Part shown: in pieces, positions 55,060-63,515 of the stretch
Numbering within the stretch: position 1 is the stretch's first letter
Layout of the letters: every line of letters begins with the position of its first letter
From: Bog-950 sp964615305
Lineage (GTDB): Bacteria > Bacteroidota > Bacteroidia > Chitinophagales > LD1
Direction of reading: 5' to 3'
DNA: 64,000 nt
Assembly (NCBI GenBank): GCA_964615305.1
Contig: CAZTNA010000016.1
Coordinates: 1-64,000 of the forward strand
Program-made: the position numbers and the translations under genes
The notes under the pieces: model-generated
Databases searched by the model: none
What the model was told of the DNA's origin: nothing
What the model saw: the letters and a program-made list of their open reading frames with translations, nothing else

Positions 55060-55803
55060 ATGAGCCTACTGCCTGCCGAAGTACAGTTTTTTTATACCGA
55101 TGAAGATGTTTATACGGCTAATGAACCGGAGTTTTTTGCTACCCAACAATTTTCTTCGGCTTTGAGTTTAGAACAGCATTATCAGGTAATAAAGCAAGAA
55201 CTTGGCGAATACATCAGTGGAGTTGTCAAAGCTTCTGTTACAAATGCCAATCCCCCAAATCTGGCGTACGACAACAGTTGGAAACATCTATACTTTATGA
55301 ATTTTTTATGGCAGTTTAAGACGGCAAAAAAACTGTTTCCTCAAACATATAACATTATCAAGTCGCATAACGACATTACTCTTGCGGGTGTAGCTCTGCT
55401 GGAGCCGGGAGGTAAAGTGTTGCCGCATTGTGGAGATACCAACGCTATCATCCGGTGCCACTTGGGGTTGCAAATTCCGGGAGCACTACCGGAGTGCGGT
55501 CTGCGCGTAAAAGACAAAGTGAAAAATTGGGAGGAAGGAAAAGTTGTTTGTTTTAATGATGCGTTTGAACACGAAGCATGGAACCTTACTGATAAAAAGA
55601 GGTATGTGCTCATTTTTGACGTCATAAAACCCGAGTTTTTACACGCCCGCAAAAATATTTGCGCACATGCGTTAGGGGTTTTGTCCTTTAAGTTTTTTGC
55701 CCGAAAAATTCCGTTTTTAAAGATGAGCCCTTTGGCGATCAAAAAGATTATTTCAGCTTGTTTTGCTGTAGTGTGGCGCTTGTATCTTGTATTTCAGAAG
55801 TAG
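55060..55803 (+). CDS. aspartyl/asparaginyl beta-hydroxylase (LpxO-like)
   Basis: A 247-residue Fe(II)/2-oxoglutarate oxygenase. The ATG at 55060 is preferred to an upstream TTG. Ligands are His123 in LPHCGDTNAIIRCHLGL, His171 in FEHEAWN and Arg181 in KKRYVLIFDVIKPEF. It is a paralogue of the enzyme at 36981: the same order of motifs, the same KPEF/RPEFLH segment after the Arg, and a hydrophobic basic C-terminus. It is transcribed alone and its last 56 bp overlap the end of the converging GT-C gene. Confidence 0.85.
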   Translation: MSLLPAEVQFFYTDEDVYTANEPEFFATQQFSSALSLEQHYQVIKQELGEYISGVVKASVTNANPPNLAYDNSWKHLYFMNFLWQFKTAKKLFPQTYNIIKSHNDITLAGVALLEPGGKVLPHCGDTNAIIRCHLGLQIPGALPECGLRVKDKVKNWEEGKVVCFNDAFEHEAWNLTDKKRYVLIFDVIKPEFLHARKNICAHALGVLSFKFFARKIPFLKMSPLAIKKIISACFAVVWRLYLVFQK

Positions 55804-57418
55804 TTGACGAATAAAAATCGTAAGTTACTTTTTCTGCTGTCTCAAAAATATTTCTTACTGCATCATTTTCTTTCCTAACAGCTACACCATAACCATATAG
55901 GCTCGGATAAAAATCGTAATCGCGTTTAAAATGCGGATAACCCACAATATCTGAGTTTATTTTTGTGAAATTGTAATGCGCCAGCTGAATAACGTCCGGC
56001 TTTTGTTCAAACAAATAATCGGCAGAAAATCCGTTATGCGCGAAGTATGAGTTGTGCAAACCATATAAGTCTAAAACACTCAATTGCGGGTTATATGCGG
56101 CTAATCGCCCGTGTTCACCAGCCGCTACCTTAGTGCCTGCGGGCAATTTTGTGCATAAGTCGAAAAAATCATATGCGCCATCAGGATAAATCGGAAACGA
56201 TAAGGAACTTGTCTGCTGGCTTGCGAAGGTGTATGGATTACTGCTCTGTAAAAAAGTTTCATTGTATTTTTCAGAAAGTGCATCAGCCCAAAAGATACAC
56301 GAACCAAAAAACAGAAACACAATAACAACACGTGTCAGATACTTTCTGGCAAATACAACGGTGGATGAGAAATACAACTCGAGCGCAGCGAAAAGTAAAA
56401 ACGGAATAGACGGCACATAAAACCGCGCAGCAGTTCCCATCATTTGTATAGCATCAAAAAAATATACCAGCGTCAGAAATACAGGTAGAAAATACACCAT
56501 CAAATTACTGGCATACTGCGATTCATAAAACAGGCTAAGCAGCAGTATCCATAACCAACAAAATGCTATAAACATAAGTAGATACTGTAGAGGATTCCAG
56601 TCGGATATACCCATGTAGCCGTTAAAGAAACCACTTGACTTTACATAAAAAGAAAGTGGTAAAACTTCATGAAAAACAAAGTGCTTAATGCACGTATCAA
56701 CAGTTATCAGAAAGAGAAATGAAGCTATGTATGTAAAAACAATTTTTTTTTCGCCCCACAACCTGAACAGCATAAACAAAGCCGGAAATAGAAAAGAATA
56801 GAAGATGTTGTCTGGTCTTAGAAACCAACTAAACCAAGAAGCAAGCGCAACTGTTAAGGCCAACCGCACAGTTTTTTTTCGCTCTAGTAACAGCAAAGCC
56901 ATAATTAAAAATGTGTTGCCACTAAATGAAAGTATTGTATCCATGCCGGTGTAAACATGGTAAAGCAAAAACGGGTTTAGTAATAGAGCAATTACAGTAA
57001 AAGTAATACCCGCAAATACTTTCTTTTGCTCCAACTTCCAGTAACGGGCAACAAAAAAACATAAGGCCAAAACAATAACTCCGTAATTGATTACAGGCAA
57101 CCAGATAGCAACGGTTGCATAATCTGCGGCAGGAAACAGTTTTTTACCAGCGGCTATCAGATACGCGTGTGTAATATTTGTACAGCCATATAGGGGCGAT
57201 TCTTCTTTATTCCAGCAGTATCCGTTTCCTGCGTTTATGTTTTCTGCATAACGTATATACATAAATGCATCATCGAACCAGGGCTCTGGTTGACGGTAGG
57301 CTTCATACAAAGCATTTGCGTACATCAATAAACCAAGCAGCCATAGCACACCACATAAAATCACGAACGGGCGCGATAGACCTTTTGTGCTTATTTTGGT
57401 TCCGGAGCTAAGTGTCAT
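55748..57418 (-). CDS. AftB-like GT-C pentosyltransferase candidate
   Basis: A 556-residue membrane protein with about ten segments and a periplasmic C-terminal domain of ~130 residues. The first loop has WFDDAFMYIRYAENI followed by GNGYCWN, with an acidic pair at 49-50. This FDDA-x-x-RYA-N-x-x-x-GxG-x-x-(F/W)N pattern is that of mycobacterial AftB-like arabinofuranosyltransferases. The C-terminal blocks GEHGRLAAYNPQLSVLDLYG and EQKPDVIQL also match that group. It is coupled by ATGA to the UbiA-type gene, as AftB neighbours UbiA in mycobacteria. The ATG at 57418 is chosen over a TTG 42 bp upstream. Transfer of a furanose from polyprenyl phosphate is the best hypothesis. Confidence 0.78.
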   Translation of the reverse strand: MTLSSGTKISTKGLSRPFVILCGVLWLLGLLMYANALYEAYRQPEPWFDDAFMYIRYAENINAGNGYCWNKEESPLYGCTNITHAYLIAAGKKLFPAADYATVAIWLPVINYGVIVLALCFFVARYWKLEQKKVFAGITFTVIALLLNPFLLYHVYTGMDTILSFSGNTFLIMALLLLERKKTVRLALTVALASWFSWFLRPDNIFYSFLFPALFMLFRLWGEKKIVFTYIASFLFLITVDTCIKHFVFHEVLPLSFYVKSSGFFNGYMGISDWNPLQYLLMFIAFCWLWILLLSLFYESQYASNLMVYFLPVFLTLVYFFDAIQMMGTAARFYVPSIPFLLFAALELYFSSTVVFARKYLTRVVIVFLFFGSCIFWADALSEKYNETFLQSSNPYTFASQQTSSLSFPIYPDGAYDFFDLCTKLPAGTKVAAGEHGRLAAYNPQLSVLDLYGLHNSYFAHNGFSADYLFEQKPDVIQLAHYNFTKINSDIVGYPHFKRDYDFYPSLYGYGVAVRKENDAVRNIFETAEKVTYDFYSSTTSEIQDTSATLQQNKLK

Positions 57419-58308
57419 GGTTGCGAAAAATAGAGAATAGCCACCACAGTTAGCAGCCAAACAGAAATTGTAATTAGCAGTGGAAAATCGGTAAACAGAT
57501 TTATTGCGGGGTTGCCACCCATTTCCCCTTTTCGGACAAGTTGTATGTACCTGAATAGTCCTGCCATTACCAAAGGAATAGTTACAGGCATATAAGGAGT
57601 ATGAAGTAGCGTTTTTGTGCGTTGATCAATAGAATACATTATATATACACCGGCCGTTACCATAGCAATAAAAACCATCACCATATCGAGCGATTTAATA
57701 CTGTATGCACGTAGCACCATGCGATGTTTCTGAGAACTGCTTCCCAAAAGATTTAGCTCGTGGCGCCTTTTTCCAAGTGCAATAAACAACGCCAATAAGG
57801 TACTTGCAGTTAAAAACCACGGAGTAACAGGTACCGATACAGCGGCAGCTCCAGCTAACACACGTATTAGGTAGTTGACAGATACGGTGAGTACATCTAA
57901 TACAATAACTCGTTTAAAGAAAAGAGTGTAAGCCACATTCAACAACAAATAGAAAATGGCCCATCTAAAAAAAATGTCATCGAAAATAAAACAGAGGTAA
58001 AGAGTTGATGATGTTAAGCCAAGCAACAAAAAAAACACATGGCCACTACTTATATCGCCCGCTGCAATCGGACGGTTTTTTTTCAACGGATGGTGTTGGT
58101 CTGTTTCTGCATCCATCCAATCGTTAAAAACATATACTGTTGAAGCGAGCAAACAAAAAAGAAAAAATGCTTCAGTTGCGCGACAGAAAACTGGCCCTTC
58201 AAAAATTTTTCCGGCAAACAAAGCTCCGGCAAACAAAAATCCATTCTTGCTCCATTCGCTTACACGAAACTGCTTAAACAATATTTGCGCTGACCTTACG
58301 ATAGCCAT
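57415..58308 (-). CDS. UbiA-type polyprenyl-phosphate phosphoribosyltransferase
   Basis: A 297-residue UbiA-superfamily membrane enzyme with about eight segments. The metal/PRPP motif is Asn62-Asp63-x2-Asp66-x3-Asp70 in FNDWMDAETD, followed by NRPIAAG. The second conserved region, LTVSVNYLIRVLAGAAAVSV then ALGKRRHEL, matches decaprenyl-phosphate phosphoribosyltransferase (mycobacterial Rv3806c type) better than quinone or heme prenyltransferases. The ATG at 58308 is chosen; longer frames run into the upstream epimerase. It overlaps that gene by 13 bp and the following GT-C by 4 bp. It would make polyprenyl-phosphoryl-phosphoribose at the inner membrane. Confidence 0.87.
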   Translation of the reverse strand: MAIVRSAQILFKQFRVSEWSKNGFLFAGALFAGKIFEGPVFCRATEAFFLFCLLASTVYVFNDWMDAETDQHHPLKKNRPIAAGDISSGHVFFLLLGLTSSTLYLCFIFDDIFFRWAIFYLLLNVAYTLFFKRVIVLDVLTVSVNYLIRVLAGAAAVSVPVTPWFLTASTLLALFIALGKRRHELNLLGSSSQKHRMVLRAYSIKSLDMVMVFIAMVTAGVYIMYSIDQRTKTLLHTPYMPVTIPLVMAGLFRYIQLVRKGEMGGNPAINLFTDFPLLITISVWLLTVVAILYFSQP

Positions 58309-59321
58309 TTTAAAAGTTTGAGTAAACCCTGCCTGGGTGCTTTGTGGTGTGGCGATTCGTTTCTGGTATCTTTTAAAACGCTTTTGTTTTTTATGAACCA
58401 TTGATACGAACTCCACAGCATTTCTGTATTACTGTATTTTGGTTTCCAATCCAATGATTTTAATTCATGCGATAGGTCGAAATAAAACGGTTTGTGGTAA
58501 GTAAGATAATGCCAGGGTGCCAATGGCGATAGCCCCAGCTTATCTAATGCATTTAATGTGGCTATTGCAGGTATAGCAGGCAGGTGCTTTATTTGGCTCA
58601 ATGAGCCGGCTTGTTTTATTAAACCTGATAGATCGTTATGTAATGTGCTGTAAGCGTCAGTTCCAATATTATAAATGCCGCTTTCAGTCTTAGTGCTGCA
58701 CTGTATAGCAGCGGCTACCAGGTCATCTACATGTATAAATTGAAAAAGGTTTTGCCCGTTGCCTATTAAATAAATGTTCCGGTTTTCAGAAATCCATTCA
58801 AACAGAATATGAAAAATGCCAAGGCGAAAATTACCCAGGACGGTACGTGGACGAACGATACTTGCCGGCCTTCCTTCGCTCATATATTGTTTTACCAAAT
58901 TCTCTCCGGCAAGTTTTGCTTTGCCGTAAATTTCAACCGGTTTTAGCGCAGTGTTTGCCGTTACCGGACAAACCGGAGAACCAAAGACAGCACTGGATGA
59001 TAAGTGAACAACATGACGAATGTTATGTTGGCGGCAGGCATTTAATAGCACTTGCGTTCCGTACACATTGACCTCTCGAAATTTATCTCCCGCTTTCATC
59101 AGGGGCACCAACGCCACACAGTGGAAAACAACTTCAACATTTTTCAGGGCTTTGTTTACACCCATCTCATCACAAATGTCCCCCTGAAAAAATTTGATAT
59201 CCGGATGGCGTCCAGCAAAATCAATAATGTCGAAAACACGCACACAGTGCCCAAATTGGCTGAGTGTGTTGGCTAACACACTACCAATAAATCCACTGCC
59301 CCCTGTTACTAATACATTCAT
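58296..59321 (-). CDS. NAD-dependent epimerase/dehydratase
   Basis: A 341-residue extended SDR. The NAD-binding motif is GGSGFIG at 7-13 and the catalytic pair is Tyr132-x3-Lys136 (YGKAK), with Ser in HLSSSAVFG. Extended SDRs act on nucleotide sugars or, in some cases, sterol-like or lipid-linked substrates. Its place between another epimerase (no gap) and the UbiA-type gene suggests it works on a polyprenyl-linked or nucleotide-linked pentose. Which carbon is affected cannot be read from sequence. Confidence 0.88.
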   Translation of the reverse strand: MNVLVTGGSGFIGSVLANTLSQFGHCVRVFDIIDFAGRHPDIKFFQGDICDEMGVNKALKNVEVVFHCVALVPLMKAGDKFREVNVYGTQVLLNACRQHNIRHVVHLSSSAVFGSPVCPVTANTALKPVEIYGKAKLAGENLVKQYMSEGRPASIVRPRTVLGNFRLGIFHILFEWISENRNIYLIGNGQNLFQFIHVDDLVAAAIQCSTKTESGIYNIGTDAYSTLHNDLSGLIKQAGSLSQIKHLPAIPAIATLNALDKLGLSPLAPWHYLTYHKPFYFDLSHELKSLDWKPKYSNTEMLWSSYQWFIKNKSVLKDTRNESPHHKAPRQGLLKLLKWLS

Positions 59322-60338
59322 TTAAATAGTTTGTCCGTTTTGAGCACACCAGTCCAAAGACCGTTTCATGCCTTCGCGCAGCGTAATGGTTGGTTTGTAG
59401 CCAAGTTCGTGTTTTGCTTTGTTTATACTACATGCAATATCATAAACCATTTCACCGGCCACATGAAAATCGGTAGAGTACATATTCACCGCTTGCAGCG
59501 TTTTGTCTATTTGCTCACAGACGAACGAAGCTACTCGCGGCACATGAATAGGTTTTAACTTTACATGTAAAAGATCGGCCACGGTATTGTAAATTTCATT
59601 AGTGGGGTATGGCCGCTCATCAGCTATCCAGAAAATGTTTCCCGCAGCAGATGGTATGCCTTCTGCTAAAAGCAAACCTTGAATGGTGTTATCTATGTAC
59701 GACATACTGCGTAAGTTCTCACCGTTGCCAAATATTATCGGGTTGCCTTTTTTAATCATTCTGAAAAACCTGCTTTGCCGGGCTGGTTGTCCGGGCCCGT
59801 AAAACCAGCAGGGGCGAATAATCACCACCTCTATTTTCCCTTCGGCATGTGCCTGTATGGCAAGTTGTTCTGCTTGTAACTTGCTTTTCCCATAATTCAT
59901 GTAGGGGTTAGCGCCATCATCTTCCGTCATTAATATGCCTCGGTTTTTATTGACACCCGCTGGCGAATTGCTGCTTACAAACACTAATCGTTTTACACCC
60001 GCATCTATGGCAGCGTCTAAAACATTTTTTAGTCCATCGCGATTAACCGAGTATAAATCGCTGATTTTTTGAGGATGAATAACACCCACCAAGTGAAACA
60101 CCGTTTGTACGCCATGCAGTGCCTTTGCCAGTGATTCTCTGTTTAACACATTGCCTGTTATTTTTTCAATAGTTAAGTTTTGCAATGATGCCAAGTTAGC
60201 TTCGGGCAAAACCAGGCAACGCACTTGCCGGGTGTTATAAGCTGAGAATTTGTTCAATTCATCAGCAGGGTTACTAAGCACTTCTGCCAACCGGCTACCT
60301 AACCATCCGGGCGCTCCCGTAATTAATGTTTTATGCAT
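59322..60338 (-). CDS. NAD-dependent epimerase/dehydratase
   Basis: A 338-residue extended SDR that heads the four-gene operon. The NAD motif is GAPGWLG at 8-14 and the catalytic pair is Tyr149-x3-Lys153 (YGKSK), with Ser in VSSNSPAG. It is only distantly related to the next gene, so the two probably catalyse different steps. Its stop codon touches the next start. The operon order is epimerase, epimerase, UbiA-type, AftB-like GT-C. The product may be an unusual polyprenyl-phosphate sugar. Confidence 0.88.
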   Translation of the reverse strand: MHKTLITGAPGWLGSRLAEVLSNPADELNKFSAYNTRQVRCLVLPEANLASLQNLTIEKITGNVLNRESLAKALHGVQTVFHLVGVIHPQKISDLYSVNRDGLKNVLDAAIDAGVKRLVFVSSNSPAGVNKNRGILMTEDDGANPYMNYGKSKLQAEQLAIQAHAEGKIEVVIIRPCWFYGPGQPARQSRFFRMIKKGNPIIFGNGENLRSMSYIDNTIQGLLLAEGIPSAAGNIFWIADERPYPTNEIYNTVADLLHVKLKPIHVPRVASFVCEQIDKTLQAVNMYSTDFHVAGEMVYDIACSINKAKHELGYKPTITLREGMKRSLDWCAQNGQTI

Positions 60339-60430
60339 TCTTCCTATTAAGTTTAGCTGCGCTGCAATATCTGCTAAATTTTAGTTACACCTTTTAATCA
60401 GAAAAATGTTTTTTCACTTTCGTAAAAGCT

Positions 60431-60883
60431 ATGTACAAAATCAGGTGGATATTGGTTTTTTTATTGCTTACGGCCGGTACTTGTTTTTTGCTTTTGTCGT
60501 TGTATAAGAAACATGAAGCAACCAAACTGACTAATTTCAGGAGCAGTGGTGCATACTACAACCTGGTGCAGCCGAACCTGGCTGTGATAGATAGCTTAAA
60601 GAATACCGATGCGTATTTATACTTGTTTTATAGGGGCGTAGAGTTATCGAAACAAAAAAAACCAGACTCAGCGGCCTCGGTTTTTAAACAAATGATTAAA
60701 ATGAAACCAAACGTGGCATTTGCCTATTGCGAACTGGGCAAAGCGTTTTTGGTTTCTAAGAGTTACGACTCCTCCTTGTTTTATTTGAACAAAGCCTTAT
60801 TAATTAAACCACACTATACGCAAGCGCTACATTTTAAAAACATAGCCGAGCACAGGGTAAATGGTGACGAAGATTACGATTAA
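60431..60883 (+). CDS. small membrane-anchored TPR protein
   Basis: A 150-residue protein with an N-terminal membrane segment (about 5-25) and two to three TPR-type helix pairs. The clearest run covers residues 70-140 (AASVFKQMIKMKPNVAFAYC and then SLFYLNKALLIKPHYTQAL). The C-terminus is acidic (NGDEDYD). It precedes the SGNH-like gene by 17 bp and is probably its operon partner, perhaps as a scaffold in the envelope. No enzymatic motif. A CACTTTCG box lies about 10 bp before the start. Confidence 0.8.
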   Translation: MYKIRWILVFLLLTAGTCFLLLSLYKKHEATKLTNFRSSGAYYNLVQPNLAVIDSLKNTDAYLYLFYRGVELSKQKKPDSAASVFKQMIKMKPNVAFAYCELGKAFLVSKSYDSSLFYLNKALLIKPHYTQALHFKNIAEHRVNGDEDYD

Positions 60884-60900
60884 AAAATCTGCCCCAAGCA

Positions 60901-62202
60901 ATGAATCAAAAAATTAAAGGCCTTTATAAATGTGCATCATACATCACGTTCAATGTGGTAGTGCTGTTGTTGTTGGCAAACATTGCATTAGGCGCATATT
61001 ACTTTGTGTTCGATAAAATTGAACTCAAACAAGGCAAGTCACCAAACGATATGTACCCCATGAGCGATTATGATACACTTGCGTTTGGCAATGTGTCTAT
61101 CGAAAAAATAAAACAGATAAATACCGATTTCAACGCCTTGTTTCGTAGAGGCATGTATTATCAGCCGTGGGTAGAGTATTCCGAACCCCTGTTCGAATCA
61201 AAAACAGTAAACGTACTAACGGACCCAACCGGAATTCCTCTCAGAAAAACCCCTAACTCAAAGAAAACGGATGGGCTGCCCACCTTTAAAGTTTATTGCT
61301 TTGGCGGAAGTACAACTTTTGGTTACAATGTAGCTGACGAACAAACCTACCCGGCATATTTAGACAGTATTTTAAAGGCATATTTTTCAACTAACCGCGT
61401 TGAAGCAAATATTGAAGTTGTAAATTATGGCAGAGGGTATTACTCACCTTCAGAAGAATTGCAGTTGCTTATAGATTTACTGAAGCTGGGTCATCGGCCT
61501 TCGTTAGTCATCTTTTTAGATGGGTTAAACATGGGGCAGCCTATGGATATACCAAACAGTACAGAAGTTATTGTAAATCGTTTCTACGATATACAATTCA
61601 GGCCCGACAATATGAGCGCAGCTTCGAAAAAAAGCATTATTCCACTCGTTCGTTTAACTGACGAACTCCGCAATAAATGGTTTCCCGCAAAACCAATCCG
61701 GGTAGCATTTCAAGAAGAACCCGATGCATTGAAACTGGTGCCGCTTTTAATTAACCGGTTTGTTTCTGATAAAGCCATGGCACAAAAAATTTGCGAGCTT
61801 TACCATATACCGAGCATGTTTTTTTCACAGCCGGTAGCACCGTATAATTATCCGCTTCACTTTTACAGCCGGTTGCCTTTTGAAGATACCACCGAACCAC
61901 ATTTGCGTGGCCTGTTTTTAAACGGTGTGGTGAAAAGAGATACACAAATTATTTCACTACATCATCTCTTTGAAAAGTGGAACAGAAAAGCAATTGTTGA
62001 TTTTACGCACTATAGCCCTGACTTCAATCTTTTTTTAGCACAACACGTTGCTCTGCATATCAACAAAACTGAGTTGCTTGCGCACCCGTTTTTGTTAGAC
62101 ACTGCCGCTGCCACCGGTTTAAAGAGAACAATTGCTGATAAAATATACGAGTTGTCAAAAGCCAACAACATAACAGAAGACCCGGTTAAAATTGACGATT
62201 AG
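60901..62202 (+). CDS. membrane-anchored SGNH-hydrolase-like protein
   Basis: A 433-residue protein with one membrane segment (about 15-37) and a periplasmic SGNH domain. The nucleophile block is CFGGSTTFGYNV with Ser137. NYGRGYYSPSEE supplies the glycine block and VIFLDGLNM block III. The Asp/His block is DFTHYSPDFN near 363-372. It is the fourth SGNH-like protein of the 20-62 kb region. The GGST variant is common in membrane-anchored SGNH proteins of surface-polysaccharide clusters. It follows the TPR gene and precedes a housekeeping gene by 41 bp. Confidence 0.75.
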   Translation: MNQKIKGLYKCASYITFNVVVLLLLANIALGAYYFVFDKIELKQGKSPNDMYPMSDYDTLAFGNVSIEKIKQINTDFNALFRRGMYYQPWVEYSEPLFESKTVNVLTDPTGIPLRKTPNSKKTDGLPTFKVYCFGGSTTFGYNVADEQTYPAYLDSILKAYFSTNRVEANIEVVNYGRGYYSPSEELQLLIDLLKLGHRPSLVIFLDGLNMGQPMDIPNSTEVIVNRFYDIQFRPDNMSAASKKSIIPLVRLTDELRNKWFPAKPIRVAFQEEPDALKLVPLLINRFVSDKAMAQKICELYHIPSMFFSQPVAPYNYPLHFYSRLPFEDTTEPHLRGLFLNGVVKRDTQIISLHHLFEKWNRKAIVDFTHYSPDFNLFLAQHVALHINKTELLAHPFLLDTAAATGLKRTIADKIYELSKANNITEDPVKIDD

Positions 62203-62243
62203 TTGTTGTTTAACTCACACCACAAACTTCTTATCCTTGCACT

Positions 62244-62756
62244 ATGTCGCTCATACTTTCTGTAAATGGAATTTTGCCGCAATTTGGCAACAACAATTTT
62301 GTAGCCGACAATGCCACAGTAGTGGGCAATGTAGTTACCGGTGACGACTGCAGTATATGGTTTCAGGCAGTTGTGCGTGGCGATGTGCATTACATACGCA
62401 TGGGCAGTAAAGTGAATGTGCAGGATGGTGCCATACTCCACTGCACTTACCAAAAAGCACCACTCCATATTGGCAACAGTGTTAGCATTGGTCATCGCGC
62501 TATTGTACATGGTTGTACAGTAAAAGACAATGTGCTCATAGGCATGGGTGCTATTATTATGGATCATGCAGTAATTGGAGAAAACTCAATAATAGCAGCA
62601 GGTGCAGTAGTGTTAGAAAACACAGTAGTAGAACCCGGGTCTGTTTATGCAGGTGTACCGGCCAAGCGTGTAAAAGACGTGAATAAAGAAAACTTCAAAG
62701 GTTTAATCGAACGCATCAGCAACAACTATGTAATGTATTCTCAATGGTTTAAGTAG
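62244..62756 (+). CDS. gamma-carbonic anhydrase family protein
   Basis: A 170-residue left-handed beta-helix protein made of hexapeptide repeats (VGNVV, IGNSVS, IGMGAI, IGENSI, AAGAV). The metal ligands are His66 (LHCTYQ), His84 and His89 (SIGHRAIVHGCTV), in the order of the gamma-carbonic anhydrase / YrdA / PaaY group. Many such proteins bind zinc but lack strong carbonic anhydrase activity. It ends with the usual C-terminal helix (LIERISNNYVMYSQWF). It marks the return to ordinary genes after the envelope region. Confidence 0.92.
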   Translation: MSLILSVNGILPQFGNNNFVADNATVVGNVVTGDDCSIWFQAVVRGDVHYIRMGSKVNVQDGAILHCTYQKAPLHIGNSVSIGHRAIVHGCTVKDNVLIGMGAIIMDHAVIGENSIIAAGAVVLENTVVEPGSVYAGVPAKRVKDVNKENFKGLIERISNNYVMYSQWFK

Positions 62757-62826
62757 CAACCAAATAATTTGACAAAAAACATTTGCGTTTCAAAAAACAT
62801 TTTGCTCTCAGAACGTAACATAACTT

Positions 62827-63360
62827 ATGGAAGACTTTGACAAAGAAGAACAAGTTGTTTTAGTTGATCAACACAACCATGTGCTCGGCTATATGGGCAA
62901 GCAGGAGGCGCACATTAAAGCGCTACTGCACCGGGCTATAAGTGTAATTATTTTTAACAGCAAAGGCGAGCAACTGGTGCAGCAACGAGCATTCAGCAAG
63001 TATCATTTTGCCGGTATCTGGAGCAACACATGTTGTAGCCACCCTCGTATAAACGAAACTTTTCAGCAAGCGGCAGAAAGAAGGTTGTTCGAAGAAATAG
63101 GAGTAAATATTCCACTCCGTGAAGAATTCAATTTTATATACAAAGCCCACGATACAGTAAGTGGACTCACCGAACACGAGTATGATACTGTATTTACCGG
63201 TATATACGATGGAAACGTTGATTTCAACAAACAAGAAGTGGCAGAGGTGCGTTGGATGACAACTCAGCAAATTGAAACCGGCTTTAGCCAACAACCCGAG
63301 CAGTATTCATTCTGGTTCAAAATTATTTTTGAAGAGTTGAAAAAAAGAGGAATAGTTTAA
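62827..63360 (+). CDS. idi: isopentenyl-diphosphate isomerase, type I
   Basis: A 177-residue Nudix-fold enzyme interconverting isopentenyl and dimethylallyl diphosphate. The catalytic Cys is Cys70 in WSNTCCSHPR and the acidic partner lies in LTEHEYD (Glu116). The Nudix-like box AAERRLFEEIGV and the metal His residues (SKYHFAGIW, SHPR) are present. Polyprenyl phosphate made from its products would be the carrier for the UbiA and GT-C enzymes in this window, though idi is a general housekeeping gene. It is followed by the converging partial gene. Confidence 0.95.
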   Translation: MEDFDKEEQVVLVDQHNHVLGYMGKQEAHIKALLHRAISVIIFNSKGEQLVQQRAFSKYHFAGIWSNTCCSHPRINETFQQAAERRLFEEIGVNIPLREEFNFIYKAHDTVSGLTEHEYDTVFTGIYDGNVDFNKQEVAEVRWMTTQQIETGFSQQPEQYSFWFKIIFEELKKRGIV

Positions 63361-63515
63361 ATTTTAGTTCAACCCCAACCGCACAATGTGTTGTGTCCCT
63401 AATTTCTAAACTATATAAGCTTACTTAGCTCACCTGATGCCGGTAGTCAGCAAAAGGAAATCTGCCGCTTTTTAAACGCGATTATTTTTAATCTCAAAAT
63501 AAAAGACAGCCAAGT

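Noticed and set aside
58309..58416. Longer N-terminus of the UbiA-type protein
   Set aside because: It would overlap the upstream epimerase by over 100 bp and adds a Lys/Gln-rich stretch not seen in the family.
20100..62202. Classical polyketide or non-ribosomal peptide cluster
   Set aside because: No ketosynthase, adenylation or carrier-protein domain is present. The aminotransferase and oxygenases alone do not support such a call.
20100..62202. Integrated mobile element carrying the envelope locus
   Set aside because: No integrase, transposase, flanking repeat or tRNA gene was found at either boundary. Base composition does not shift clearly by eye.
62199..62567. 122-codon minus-strand open frame inside the gamma-carbonic anhydrase gene
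   Set aside because: It is the antisense of hexapeptide-repeat codons; the forward protein has all metal ligands and full length.
63361..63515. Terminator between idi and the partial gene
   Set aside because: No stem with a T-run was found that could serve either strand.
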